A stretch of DNA of 64,000 bases. Source: Sphingomonas japonica. Its GTDB lineage: Bacteria > Pseudomonadota > Alphaproteobacteria > Sphingomonadales > Sphingomonadaceae. The position numbers and the translations under genes were made by a program. Positions 49,865 to 58,253 of this stretch are shown in pieces. Every line of letters begins with the position of its first letter. Within the stretch, counting starts at the first letter, position 1. The notes under the pieces are model-generated. The model was given only the letters and a program-made list of their open reading frames with translations. It ran no database searches and had not been told where the DNA came from. The stretch spans positions 806,001 to 870,000 of the forward strand of contig NZ_VDYR01000001.1 in the NCBI RefSeq assembly GCF_006346325.1, read 5' to 3'.

Positions 49865-50920
49865 CTATATTTGTGCCGACCCTCTTTTTGCTGCTTCCTG
49901 CGTCTCAGGGGTCAGGTAGTCCAGATATTGCTCAGTCTGCCGGATCGATCCGTGGCCGAGCGCCTTTTGCAGAATGTAGATCGAACCGCCGCTTTCGAGA
50001 TACCGAATCGCGTACTCATGCCGCAGATCGTGGAACGTCATGGCGGTGATCGTTCGGCCGTCTCGCTGTGCCATGCTTTGTGCCCGGATGACGATCTCGC
50101 GCCACATCTCGGTCGCGCGCTTGTACGGTCCACCATTGCGGGTGTTGAACACATATTGCGATCCGGGCAGCCTCGGTTGCTTCTCGACCAGCAGCCGCGC
50201 GAGGGGCAATAGTTGCACCGTGCGCGGAGTGCGGTTCTTGGTATCGGTGAAGCTGATCCGGCCATCACGGACCTGATCCCAACGCAATTGGACCAGCTCG
50301 TCCTTGCGAGCGCCGGTCAGCAATGCGACCCGCGCCAGATCCCCGAACGTGCCGGGCGCGCGGGAAAAGAACGCCTCGATGTCGCCGAACGGCGGGCGGA
50401 CGTAGCGCAGCCGAAATTCCTTGCGGGCCTTCTTGGGCAGCAGCGACACGGCGTTGATGTCCGGCCAGCCCTCCAGGTCCTTGACGTGGTTCGATATGCT
50501 GGACAACACGGACAGATAGCGGTTGATCGTCGCGACCCCGCTTTTGCGCTCGCGCCGCTGCTGGATGAACCGGCTCAATTCGCCGCGATCGACTTCATCC
50601 CAATAGAGCGACCCGAAATGCTCGATGATGCCCCCGGCGCTGTTCAGCAGCTTGGCATAGCCTACGCGGGTCTTGGGCTTCCACTGCCCGGCATCCATCC
50701 ACAGTTGCAGGGCCTCCGCGAAGGTGTGTCGGGTCGTGCCGAAATACGGCGACCGTTCGGCGAGGAAGGCTTTCAAGCGGCGCTCAGCTTCTCGGCGACT
50801 AGTCGTTTTAAGTGACTTACGCTGCTCGCGGCCGTTGACGGTGATGCGAGCGTAAAAGACACCGTCCCTCTGATAGAGGTTTGACGGCTGCCGCTTGCCG
50901 CTTCCTTTGCCCGCACCCAT
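49865..50920 (-). CDS. prophage tyrosine integrase
   Basis: Site-specific recombinase for integration and excision. The 351-residue protein has an N-terminal arm-binding region, a core-binding SAM-like domain (65-155), and the catalytic domain with R205 (TGARKDE), H297-x-x-R300 (FHDLRHEYA), H323 (LGHGS) and Tyr332 (TEQYLDYL). The ATG at 50920 has AAAGG about 10 bases upstream. It is the last gene of the leftward operon, 61 bp from tRNA-Ser. Confidence 0.95.
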   Translation of the reverse strand: MGAGKGSGKRQPSNLYQRDGVFYARITVNGREQRKSLKTTSRREAERRLKAFLAERSPYFGTTRHTFAEALQLWMDAGQWKPKTRVGYAKLLNSAGGIIEHFGSLYWDEVDRGELSRFIQQRRERKSGVATINRYLSVLSSISNHVKDLEGWPDINAVSLLPKKARKEFRLRYVRPPFGDIEAFFSRAPGTFGDLARVALLTGARKDELVQLRWDQVRDGRISFTDTKNRTPRTVQLLPLARLLVEKQPRLPGSQYVFNTRNGGPYKRATEMWREIVIRAQSMAQRDGRTITAMTFHDLRHEYAIRYLESGGSIYILQKALGHGSIRQTEQYLDYLTPETQEAAKRGSAQI

Positions 50921-51072
50921 GCCCGCAACCTTTGTCTGTCGAATGTCCAGCGCCGGCCTAGTTTGGCCGCGCCCCATATTTCACCGCGCGCCGACATGCT
51001 TTGCAAGGTACGCTCGGGCAGGCCCGTTATCATGCGTGCCTCGTCTATCATGACGCGCTCGGGCTGTGTCAC
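50773..51072 (-). CDS. small helix-turn-helix protein, excisionase-like
   Basis: A 99-residue protein with a MerR/excisionase-type winged HTH (IDEARMITGLPERTLQSM, then LGRRWTFDRQRLRAWV). Its position directly before the integrase suggests Xis. The GTG start overlaps the previous gene's stop (GTGA). The last 49 residues overlap the integrase gene by 148 bp, an unusually long overlap. Confidence 0.7.
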   Translation of the reverse strand: MTQPERVMIDEARMITGLPERTLQSMSARGEIWGAAKLGRRWTFDRQRLRAWVRAKEAASGSRQTSIRGTVSFTLASPSTAASSVSHLKRLVAEKLSAA

Positions 51073-51419
51073 TGACACGCCTCCAGCTTGTACCGCCGAG
51101 CCCAGACAGGCTCCCAAGCAGCCGCACCAGACGCCACCAGAGCGCAGCCGACATCCTGACCGCTAGGTAAGGTGCAGCGTGCCACCACGCGCTCCCACGA
51201 CTTCCCCACCGGTTCACAGCGCAATGTCTGGCGGTGCAGCAGCTTCGTTGCTATCGCCTTTGCCTGTGCAGGGGGCATGACGGGACAGACAGCGCCGGTG
51301 CGGCATGATCCGTCGCGCTCGCGGGCGTTGATCGCACCAATTCTCAGAGCCGTGCCTGAGCAAATGATGGTATCCGCATCGACAATGCGCTCAACGACGC
51401 AGCCAAAATCAGCTATCAT
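51069..51419 (-). CDS. thermonuclease-like (SNase-fold) protein
   Basis: A 116-residue protein with the staphylococcal-nuclease-like opening VVERIVDADTIICSGTALRIGAINARERD, in parts, and later CEPVGKSWERVVARCTL. The catalytic pattern is reduced: the E of the usual RLxGIDAPE-type motif is present only as RERD, so activity is uncertain. Its first methionine has GGAGG at 6 bases. Confidence 0.7.
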   Translation of the reverse strand: MIADFGCVVERIVDADTIICSGTALRIGAINARERDGSCRTGAVCPVMPPAQAKAIATKLLHRQTLRCEPVGKSWERVVARCTLPSGQDVGCALVASGAAAWEPVWARRYKLEACQ

Positions 51420-52042
51420 TTCGGCCTCCGGATGGCAGCGCAACCAGACTGTTGCCGCTCAACGACTAACCCGATCATGCGGCGCTGTGCCGACTGTGAC
51501 CGAACAATAGGCCCGCCGGTAAGATGCGCCCAATTCGATCCTTGGCGAATCCTTAGAACCGTGGACAGGTTGACGCCGTAGCTGTTGGCGATATCCGAAG
51601 GCAAATCACCAGCCAGTAGGCGGTCCTTGATGTTAAGAACGTCGATATTGGTTAGTTTATTGCGCCCCATCCCTTCACCGACCCGGCGCAACTTACGAAT
51701 TGAGTCCTGAGTATTCTCCTTTGGGGTTCCTGGCCAAATATGTTTGGGGTTGCAACACGATGGGTTGTCACACGAGTGGCAAGCAAAAAGCTCCGAGGGC
51801 ATTGGACCATTTGCCATTTGCCATGCAACTCGTGGTGAAGACGAACCGTAGAACCGGCCATAACCTCGAACTTGACTACCACCAGTCCACGGCCAACATT
51901 TGCCGATGCCTTGCATATCTACCTTTGACCAAAATAGGCACAAGCGGCTACAATGTTTGCTGGCAGCGTTGGTATAAGTGAAATCTGCTTCACAGAAAGC
52001 ACAGGCGCGCTGCCGAGGTTTGGAGACACCCTTACCCATCAT
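51416..52042 (-). CDS. HNH endonuclease
   Basis: A 208-residue protein with an N-terminal CxxC...HCS zinc-finger-like segment, an HNH_3 core (ACHSCDNPSCCNPKHIWPG), and a C-terminal HTH for DNA binding (SDIANSYGVNLSTVLRIRQG). Free-standing HNH genes of this type are common in phages as homing or DNA-processing enzymes. Its stop overlaps the next gene (ATGA). Confidence 0.85.
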   Translation of the reverse strand: MMGKGVSKPRQRACAFCEADFTYTNAASKHCSRLCLFWSKVDMQGIGKCWPWTGGSQVRGYGRFYGSSSPRVAWQMANGPMPSELFACHSCDNPSCCNPKHIWPGTPKENTQDSIRKLRRVGEGMGRNKLTNIDVLNIKDRLLAGDLPSDIANSYGVNLSTVLRIRQGSNWAHLTGGPIVRSQSAQRRMIGLVVERQQSGCAAIRRPK

Positions 52043-52199
52043 TCGTCTCTGCGTTCAGCTTTGCTACAATCGCCAGCGCCCCACGCATGAAAGGGCCGTC
52101 ATCCTGCTCGCCTTCGCGGACCTGGCGGATGAACTCTTGGTTATCGTGCGTGCGCTCAAGATCGTCGGCAACGGTCGCGCGGGTTTGCTCGCGGGTCAT
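52032..52199 (-). CDS. small phage protein, unknown
   Basis: A 55-residue acidic protein (MTREQTRATVADDLERTHDN and following). Start overlaps the upstream gene's stop (ATGA). No family recognised. Confidence 0.5.
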   Translation of the reverse strand: MTREQTRATVADDLERTHDNQEFIRQVREGEQDDGPFMRGALAIVAKLNAETNDG

Positions 52200-52384
52200 G
52201 GACGAGGCTCCAATTTGGGAAGGTCGCGATCGCCCATTAACGCCACAATCGTCACACCGAATACAGCGCACACTATCACGCGACTATCGGGCGAAGCCGG
52301 CAAATAACCGCCGATGCGTTCGATAACGATCATGATTATGTTCGTCGTCACGCAAGCGATGCAGAACAAGCGACTGTTGCTCAC
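52196..52384 (-). CDS. small phage membrane protein
   Basis: A 62-residue product with two hydrophobic segments (FCIACVTTNIIMIVI and VIVCAVFGVTIVALM). The GTG overlaps the stop of the DHH gene and the stop overlaps the next start, giving a chain of 4-bp couplings. Function unknown. Confidence 0.5.
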   Translation of the reverse strand: MSNSRLFCIACVTTNIIMIVIERIGGYLPASPDSRVIVCAVFGVTIVALMGDRDLPKLEPRP

Positions 52385-53484
52385 TTCCCGCCCTCCCGCT
52401 GTACGAGGGCTAGGATTGCGTCGGCGGCGGCTTGCGCGCCGCCAGTGTTCGCGGCCCCATGATCCGCTTCTTGCTGTGTTTCGACGGCATCCGCCACCTT
52501 CGCGCACATCTCAATCGTTGCAGCGACCGCAGCCGCTACATCCTGGGATGCGAGGGCTTCCGAAAAACCTGCCGCGTTGCGATGGCCACCGCCGCCCCAT
52601 AGCGCAGCAATCTCCGACACGTCCTGCCGATCATCTCGGCTGCGAAGGCTCCACATGCGCTTGTTGTGCGAGTCGTAGAACATTGCGGCGAACGGGGCGG
52701 CGGGATGCTTGTCGAGCAGCGCGTGTCCGACCTCGCTTGCGAACATCGGCGGGCAGTTCACCACGATTGGTGAATGCTCAGCCATAGCTCTAACGTGCGC
52801 AAACGATGCGATTTCCTCGACCTTGGCGTCGAAGAACCGCTGCATTGCCTGCGCCTCGTTCATTATCCGATCGCAGTCCCGAGCATCGTTCAACTGTTGA
52901 TCCAGCAACTCGAACCGGTAGAAATCGAATGGCTCCGAGCGCAGCCAAAGCGAGAAAGGTTTCGTGTCCTCGTATTGGAAGCGCCAAAGGTCACGATCTT
53001 CAACGAGTTCGATCAGGCGAGGCGCGTCCGCGTCGTGGCAGAACTCCCACGCGAGGCGCGCACCCGACTTCCCCATGTCGAAGATTGCTGCAATCGGTTG
53101 ACCAATGTGGTCGTCGTTATGACGAACCGACTTCATCGGATCATCGCCAGCCCAAAAGTCACCAGCAACGTCGTCGATAGTCCAATCCGCCAGTTCAGCA
53201 GCCGCTGTTTTGTGGTGATCCAGTACGATAACCGAGCGGGCTTTTTGCCCCATTGAACGCAGGACATCGCGCTTGTAGCTGAAATCGACGATCAGCACGT
53301 TCAGACCATCGACTTGCGGCGGTTCCTCGCCGTAATTGGCTGGTACGTAGCGGCACTGATCGCGCCAACGCATCCAGCACGCCCACGCTGCGGCAAAACC
53401 GTCTGCGCAATGGCCGTGATAGATCACCAAGTCCGGCGTATAGTTCTGCTCCACCGTCACCGGTGCTTGTGCTTCAGTCGTCAT
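52381..53484 (-). CDS. DHH/DHHA1 phosphoesterase
   Basis: A 367-residue protein of the DHH superfamily, which includes RecJ, oligoribonucleases and cyclic-dinucleotide phosphodiesterases. All metal motifs can be placed: H23-x4-D28 (YHGHCADGF), D67 (VDFSY), D89-H90-H91 (LDHHKT), and the DHHA1 GGGGH (297-301) followed by RNAAGF. The C terminus is Ala-rich. In an early prophage operon it may recycle nucleotides or hydrolyse a host signal; the substrate cannot be read from sequence. Confidence 0.85.
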   Translation of the reverse strand: MTTEAQAPVTVEQNYTPDLVIYHGHCADGFAAAWACWMRWRDQCRYVPANYGEEPPQVDGLNVLIVDFSYKRDVLRSMGQKARSVIVLDHHKTAAAELADWTIDDVAGDFWAGDDPMKSVRHNDDHIGQPIAAIFDMGKSGARLAWEFCHDADAPRLIELVEDRDLWRFQYEDTKPFSLWLRSEPFDFYRFELLDQQLNDARDCDRIMNEAQAMQRFFDAKVEEIASFAHVRAMAEHSPIVVNCPPMFASEVGHALLDKHPAAPFAAMFYDSHNKRMWSLRSRDDRQDVSEIAALWGGGGHRNAAGFSEALASQDVAAAVAATIEMCAKVADAVETQQEADHGAANTGGAQAAADAILALVQREGGK

Positions 53485-53707
53485 TGCGGGCCTCGTTGAG
53501 TAGATGGTTGCGGAGTGGACGCGGGCGGTATGTCGCGAGCGCCTTTTCGCGCCGTCGTTGCATTTCTTCTGGCGTGCATCTGGCGCCGTACTTGGCGAAG
53601 CAGGTATCGCCGTCGATCCGGGCTTTGCACCACGCGCAGTAGCGCCGTTGCAAAAACCGACGTTGGCCTTTCGTCAGCTTCGCCACCTCTGCCACGTCAG
53701 CCGACAT
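53474..53707 (-). CDS. small phage protein with Cys cluster
   Basis: A 77-residue basic protein with CAWC...C...C (positions about 24, 27, 36, 44), suggesting a zinc site. It overlaps the DHH gene by 11 bp. No family recognised. Confidence 0.5.
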   Translation of the reverse strand: MSADVAEVAKLTKGQRRFLQRRYCAWCKARIDGDTCFAKYGARCTPEEMQRRREKALATYRPRPLRNHLLNEARNDD

Positions 53708-54153
53708 GATCGGTGTCCTTGGCAGGCCGGGTCGCGCTCAAGGATGCGCAGGCCACCGGCGGTGCGTCGCTTGAGCAATCGCCACCCAGCGGCCACAAAG
53801 CAGAACCCCGGATGGCTACCCCGGATCGCTTCCTGATCCACGAAGGTGTAGTGCCGCGCACCAGGCCAGACGAAATCAGCAACGGCGTCAGCCTGTCGGA
53901 CAAGCTCGGACGATAGGATCGGCCCTTCGTTGCGGAAGAACGCGCAGTTGACCCCTCGCTCGCCGCTATCGTCGATGAAGCGACGCCAAACAAATCCAGC
54001 GTCGGCGCGATCGGTGCGTAGGACGATGCACTCGCCGGGGCCGACGAACTGCAATCGTTCGCGGCCGTCCGCATAGTGGTAGCAGCTGTAATGCCGCTCA
54101 TAGAGGGCAACGAGCGACCGATCGCCGTCTTTGGTGATGTACCAGTGTGGCAT
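53674..54153 (-). CDS. phage protein of unknown function (possible GNAT-like)
   Basis: A 159-residue protein starting at MPHWYITKDGDRSL. The pattern FVWRRFIDD...GVNCAFFRNEGP...SSEL...HPGFCFVAAGWRLL recalls a group of phage proteins that may have an acetyltransferase fold; this is a weak impression only. It overlaps the next gene by 34 bp. Confidence 0.6.
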   Translation of the reverse strand: MPHWYITKDGDRSLVALYERHYSCYHYADGRERLQFVGPGECIVLRTDRADAGFVWRRFIDDSGERGVNCAFFRNEGPILSSELVRQADAVADFVWPGARHYTFVDQEAIRGSHPGFCFVAAGWRLLKRRTAGGLRILERDPACQGHRSCRLTWQRWRS

Positions 54154-54160
54154 GGCAGGC

Positions 54161-54505
54161 TCACTTCCCCGCCTCCTGTGCATGGGGAGGGGATAGAAGG
54201 GCGCTGAGGACATCGTACACGCCGCGTCGCTTCGAACTATGGTCAATCATCGGCGCGGCGAGCGCTATGCTTACACCCAATTCCAGCGCCGCAATCCGCG
54301 CATCCTTCGCCTCTATCTCAGCGAGTAGGGGAGCGGTGGATGCGATGCGGTGACGGGCGACGATTTGAACAAGCGGGTGGCAATCAAGCATGTTCTTGAG
54401 GACATACTCTTTGTCATTGCCCCATCCGCCAGTGCCGAGATATTCCGCAGCCGCCTCCCGATCGCACTGTTCCACGATTACCGTGTCTGCATTTACGTTC
54501 GTCAC
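54161..54505 (-). CDS. phage protein, unknown
   Basis: A 114-residue product with a GTG start preceded by AAAGGA. The sequence VIVEQCDREAAAEYLG resembles phage proteins annotated only as hypothetical. No domain recognised. Confidence 0.6.
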   Translation of the reverse strand: MTNVNADTVIVEQCDREAAAEYLGTGGWGNDKEYVLKNMLDCHPLVQIVARHRIASTAPLLAEIEAKDARIAALELGVSIALAAPMIDHSSKRRGVYDVLSALLSPPHAQEAGK

Positions 54506-54588
54506 AGGGTTGTCCTTTCTGGAGGGGCGGGGCAGTCGGAGGGCACCGCCCAGCCCCTCCTTTCGCTCAGCATTGTGCTGGCGGTTGT

Positions 54589-54987
54589 TCATGCTGCGCG
54601 CTCGACAGGCTCGGACCATCGAACGTCGTTCTTCGCGCCAAACTGGTAGAGAAGCTCGACCAAGCCACTGAATTGCTCGACCGTAAGCGTGGACGATCGC
54701 AGCCCGACCGGGAAAAGCCCTTGGCCCTCAAGCGCTGGTAGGAAGCGCAACTCTTCCCCGAGCGCGTTCAGGAACCGCAGCTTGATATCGTCGAGCGTGT
54801 AGGTGGCGAAGCCTTCGACCTGGCGCTGGATATCTCCGAGCATGGGCCAGAGCTTACGGTTCTGAGCATCCCGGCGCGTCTCTGCACCGAGCTTCATCAC
54901 CCAGCCCAAAGGCGCTGCGTCGATCAGCTGCTTGGCGTAGGCGCGCTGTGTGTCGCCGACGATGCGGACCTGTTCAGCCTTGGCCAT
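54589..54987 (-). CDS. recombination protein NinB
   Basis: A 132-residue relative of lambda NinB (Orf), which helps phage recombination in place of RecFOR. The family pattern is clear: RDAQNRKLWPMLGDIQRQVE, then FLPALEGQGLFPVG and FSGLVELLYQFGAKNDVRW, in parts. It overlaps the upstream gene by 14 bp. Confidence 0.88.
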   Translation of the reverse strand: MAKAEQVRIVGDTQRAYAKQLIDAAPLGWVMKLGAETRRDAQNRKLWPMLGDIQRQVEGFATYTLDDIKLRFLNALGEELRFLPALEGQGLFPVGLRSSTLTVEQFSGLVELLYQFGAKNDVRWSEPVERAA

Positions 54988-55378
54988 TGCCAGCCTCCCA
55001 TTTTGCTCGACCCGGCCAGAGCCGCCAGTATTCGCTCGCGATCTGAACGGCATTGAAGCCGTATTTTAGTTCGAACGATCGCCATCCGGCGCGCTGGCGG
55101 AAGGTGCCAATCTTGCCGCCTTGTTCGTCATGGTGACGCTGGCAGAGAGGCAGAGCGAACCGGTCGCTCGCCTTGGTCTGCATCCCCTTGTCGCCAGCGT
55201 GATCGACGTGGGCAGCTTCGACAGGCGAGCGCCGGGGTATATCCGCCAAGCCGCACCCGCCTGCGCGGTGTCCGTCCAAATAGCAGGACCGACCGCGTAG
55301 CCATTGCAGATAGCGGGGAGCCGACTTTTCAGGCGGACGGCCAGCATTCTGCTTACGAGGGGCGACGTTGATGCCCAT
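54974..55378 (-). CDS. HNH-like nuclease (DUF968/Ref-like)
   Basis: A 134-residue protein with the core VEAAHVDHAGDKGM followed by DRFALPLCQRHHDE, matching the DUF968/Ref group of phage nucleases with an HNH-like metal site. Ref of phage P1 is a RecA-dependent nuclease; the role here is inference. Start and upstream stop share one base (TGATG). Confidence 0.75.
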   Translation of the reverse strand: MGINVAPRKQNAGRPPEKSAPRYLQWLRGRSCYLDGHRAGGCGLADIPRRSPVEAAHVDHAGDKGMQTKASDRFALPLCQRHHDEQGGKIGTFRQRAGWRSFELKYGFNAVQIASEYWRLWPGRAKWEAGNGQG

Positions 55379-55998
55379 CAGAACGGCACGTCGTCGTCGA
55401 GTTCGTTGTTCCGCCAGCTATCCGGATCGTTGGCATCCGTCTTGCCGGTCGGGATAACTTGCCCTTCTATCTTCTCGCGAAGCCATTTCGGCAGATCGTT
55501 GAAGGTGCCCTGATTGTCGGGGTCGTAAAGGATCGCTCCATTCTCGACCTGGAGCTTCTCCATGTTTTTGGGCAGTCCGCCGATCGCGCCGATGTTGGCG
55601 TAGGTCTTGCCTTCTTTGTGATTGTGGACGATCGAAATAGTCGCCCCGACGCCGAGCAGCTTTGAAATGTCAAAGCCTTTCAATTCGGCTTCGGTGAAAG
55701 CCCGGCCCCGCCACGATTGAAGGTCTTTGCGAAGGTTTGCCTTTTCGCCAAGCGATGCCGTGTAGGTCTTGCCGATGACAACCGGACCTTCGCGCTTCAC
55801 GTTGTCGGCATCGGTCCATTCCGTGCGTTCGGCAGGAATCTGCCAGCGGATGTAGATTTGATCCTTGAGGCTTTCGACGCCCTGATAGGACGTGCGCTGC
55901 TTACCGAGATCGACCACCATGTCACAGACGCCGAAATGGGTTCCTTCGGGCGCCGGGGTGAAATCACCCCCGCCGCTATCGGATACGATCAATGCCAT
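55378..55998 (-). CDS. phage SSB-like protein (DUF669-like)
   Basis: A 206-residue protein placed with NinB and a nuclease. It ends DDDVPF, like the acidic hydrophobic tip by which SSB recruits partner proteins, and contains an OB-like central part. It probably binds single-stranded DNA in replication or recombination. Family naming is tentative. Confidence 0.6.
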   Translation of the reverse strand: MALIVSDSGGGDFTPAPEGTHFGVCDMVVDLGKQRTSYQGVESLKDQIYIRWQIPAERTEWTDADNVKREGPVVIGKTYTASLGEKANLRKDLQSWRGRAFTEAELKGFDISKLLGVGATISIVHNHKEGKTYANIGAIGGLPKNMEKLQVENGAILYDPDNQGTFNDLPKWLREKIEGQVIPTGKTDANDPDSWRNNELDDDVPF

Positions 55999-55999
55999 G

Positions 56000-56686
56000 T
56001 TATGCTGCCTTTCGTTCGATGTTGAGTTTCAGTCCTGGGATCGCATCGGCACCGCGCCCTTCGGCGCTCGCGAGTTCGCAAAGCATTGCGAGGTATTGCT
56101 CGTTGCGGTTGGTCCACGCCCAGCGCGCGTAAGCGAGCGCGTCGACCATCTCGACGACGTAGGACGTGCGCAGGCCGGTAGCGGAGCGATCGACTTTGTT
56201 GGCGACCGCCTTGAGCTTGCTCGCCTGCTTGATCTGCTCTTCGGCGGCGAACCGGGTCTGTAGATTGTCCGACTGGCGCAAGGCGTCCTGTGCGGCCTTT
56301 TCCTTCGCCGCCGCTTCCTCGCGGGCCTTGCGCGCCGCTTCGTCCTTCGCCGCCTGCTTGGCGACGCGGTACGGGGTCAGCAGGCGCTTGATCTCAGCCG
56401 TTGCCAGATCGCAACGTTCGAGCAGCGGCTTCCATTTGGTCTGGACCGCCTTAGCCGCTTCGTCATGTGGGCGCTTTTCATCAGCGCGAGCAGCATCAGC
56501 CGCCTTGCGAGCGTCGCGGGCATTGTCGAGCAAGCCGTCAAGCGCTGCTTCCTGTTCGTCGGTGGTGACGGTACCACCGGCTACGGTGTCCGATATCAGC
56601 GCGAACAGGTCTTCGATGTTGATGGCGTGAATATCGAACACGGGAGGATTGTTGCCCCCGATCGCGAGGCGCGGATCGTCGGTCAT
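56000..56686 (-). CDS. phage coiled-coil protein
   Basis: A 228-residue protein, mostly helical, with a long Ala/Lys/Glu coiled coil (about 95-160: AKQAAKDEAARKAREEAAAK). Similar genes lie next to recombination and SSB genes in many phages. Function unknown; 1 bp from the SSB-like gene. Confidence 0.6.
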   Translation of the reverse strand: MTDDPRLAIGGNNPPVFDIHAINIEDLFALISDTVAGGTVTTDEQEAALDGLLDNARDARKAADAARADEKRPHDEAAKAVQTKWKPLLERCDLATAEIKRLLTPYRVAKQAAKDEAARKAREEAAAKEKAAQDALRQSDNLQTRFAAEEQIKQASKLKAVANKVDRSATGLRTSYVVEMVDALAYARWAWTNRNEQYLAMLCELASAEGRGADAIPGLKLNIERKAA

Positions 56687-56856
56687 GCCGCCAGCCTTTC
56701 GTCATGTTGCCGCTGCTGATCGCGGTAATCCGCGATGATGGTGCGGACCATTTGCCGCCAGAATGATGCCCGAGCGGGATTGGCGCGGACCATGAACCGG
56801 TAGTGCTGGATCATCCGGGCAAGCGAGATATCCTGCCCCATGTGACGAACGATCAT
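56683..56856 (-). CDS. small phage protein, unknown
   Basis: A 57-residue basic protein (SLARMIQHYRFMVRANPARA). The ATG shares its A with the preceding stop (TGATG). No family recognised. Confidence 0.45.
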   Translation of the reverse strand: MIVRHMGQDISLARMIQHYRFMVRANPARASFWRQMVRTIIADYRDQQRQHDERLAA

Positions 56857-57113
56857 CACAGCAGCCCCCAAAAGCACGCCCCACCGATCGCGAACGACAG
56901 CAGAGTAAAGAACGGGCTGAACGCGAACCGCTGGACTGGCGCGAGAGGCGCTAGACCCGGCTGTGCAGTCGGTTGGAATGCGCCATCGCCGACGCGGAAC
57001 CCCTCGTGCGTGCTATGCGACTTGCGAGCTGCACGAACCCGCTCGACTAGCTCATGGTCAATGCGGTTGGCGGGGCGTTGAGCAATGGCCAAACTGGCGC
57101 GTGCAAGCGTCAT
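56856..57113 (-). CDS. small phage protein with C-terminal membrane helix
   Basis: An 85-residue product with a C-terminal hydrophobic segment (FFTLLSFAIGGACFWGLL), so possibly tail-anchored in the inner membrane. ATG overlaps the upstream stop. Confidence 0.5.
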   Translation of the reverse strand: MTLARASLAIAQRPANRIDHELVERVRAARKSHSTHEGFRVGDGAFQPTAQPGLAPLAPVQRFAFSPFFTLLSFAIGGACFWGLL

Positions 57114-57727
57114 GCCTCCGCACTCCCTGCTGCTGCCCATGCAAGGGCGCGCTGTGCCTGTTTGACAGTGATACCGATGTCAGATGCCATGCGTTCGGCG
57201 GGGGTGGCGAGTTCGTCGGCAATAGCCTTCGTGCGAGAGACGAAATCCTGCACGTAGTCGTGCGCGCCGTGCTTGATATGGTCGGCTCGCAAGTCGCGGA
57301 TCAACGCCACCATGCGCTCGACAAGCGCCGGATCATAAGTCGGTAGCGATGCGGTGGGGGCTTCGGTGCGGGGGCGGTAGCCAATTATGTCGTAATCGTG
57401 GGGATCGTGCTCCCAACCCGTAACACGCGCGTCGCCATCTACATCGCCGCACCGATACAGAACCTCGCCACCATCCCAATCCGATGGCGCATCATCCCCG
57501 CCCGCCCACGGCACGAACGGCACGGCGTCAGGGTGATCGTTGTTCCACTGCTGGACCTTGCTGGCGAAGTGGTCGGCGGGGAGATGGTAGCGCTGGCCTT
57601 GGAAGCCAAAACTCCAATCCCTTGCAGTGGCATGAGCACCCTCGAACTGGACGGGCGTATCGCCCGGCAAATCCAGCGCCCGCATCTGTTCGCCAGTCAG
57701 TCCCGGCCCCCAGCTAATCTCCGTCAT
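57110..57727 (-). CDS. phage protein, unknown
   Basis: A 205-residue acidic protein, rich in Asp and Trp in its first half (WDGGEVLYRCGDVDGDARV), with a helical C-terminal part (VKQAQRALAWAAA). No family recognised. 4-bp overlaps on both sides. Confidence 0.55.
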   Translation of the reverse strand: MTEISWGPGLTGEQMRALDLPGDTPVQFEGAHATARDWSFGFQGQRYHLPADHFASKVQQWNNDHPDAVPFVPWAGGDDAPSDWDGGEVLYRCGDVDGDARVTGWEHDPHDYDIIGYRPRTEAPTASLPTYDPALVERMVALIRDLRADHIKHGAHDYVQDFVSRTKAIADELATPAERMASDIGITVKQAQRALAWAAAGSAEA

Positions 57728-57921
57728 GCGTCGTCTCCCTCAAGAGCGCGCTCGGCACGAATGCGAGCAAGCGCGCCGGATTGTGCGGCTAACCAGCGGG
57801 TGTTCGGCCCAAGCTCGAACAGCGGCTCACAAGCGCCGTGGATCACTGCCGAGCGGTCCTGATCAGCCTGGGACCAGTCGTTCGTGACTGTGGCAAAGGT
57901 TCGGAGTGCAGAGCCGGTCAT
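57724..57921 (-). CDS. small phage protein, unknown
   Basis: A 65-residue product (VTNDWSQADQDRSAVIHGAC in its first half). Coupled by 4-bp overlaps to both neighbours. Unknown function. Confidence 0.45.
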   Translation of the reverse strand: MTGSALRTFATVTNDWSQADQDRSAVIHGACEPLFELGPNTRWLAAQSGALARIRAERALEGDDA

Positions 57922-58253
57922 GCGCCTTGCTCACGGGCAAGGGCAGCGGCTTCACGTAGTTTGGCGACTACTTCGGCTTGGGTACGCTCGGGAGCGTCAT
58001 TCCACTCCGAAATCGGCACTGCTCCAATCAACTTCCAAAGGAGCTTTTGAGGACCCGTGCCTTCTTCTTCGCTAGGCTCAGCGCCACAAGCCACGCTTAT
58101 CGCGCCCAATGCACAAAAGCATGTCGCCTCTTTTGCGTAATACGTCTCACGTCCATATGCATCGAGCGCATAATAGTATTGCGTCCAAGCCCCTTGCGGC
58201 TCGATCAGGTCAGCGGCGCGGTCCAGCACTTCGGCTACGGTCAACTCGCTCAT
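57918..58253 (-). CDS. DUF6197-like phage protein
   Basis: A 111-residue protein starting MSELTVAEVLDRAADLIEPQGAWTQ (in parts) and containing CFCALGAISVA, the pattern of a family of unknown function common in phages and actinobacteria. Overlaps both neighbours by 4 bp. Confidence 0.65.
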   Translation of the reverse strand: MSELTVAEVLDRAADLIEPQGAWTQYYYALDAYGRETYYAKEATCFCALGAISVACGAEPSEEEGTGPQKLLWKLIGAVPISEWNDAPERTQAEVVAKLREAAALAREQGA

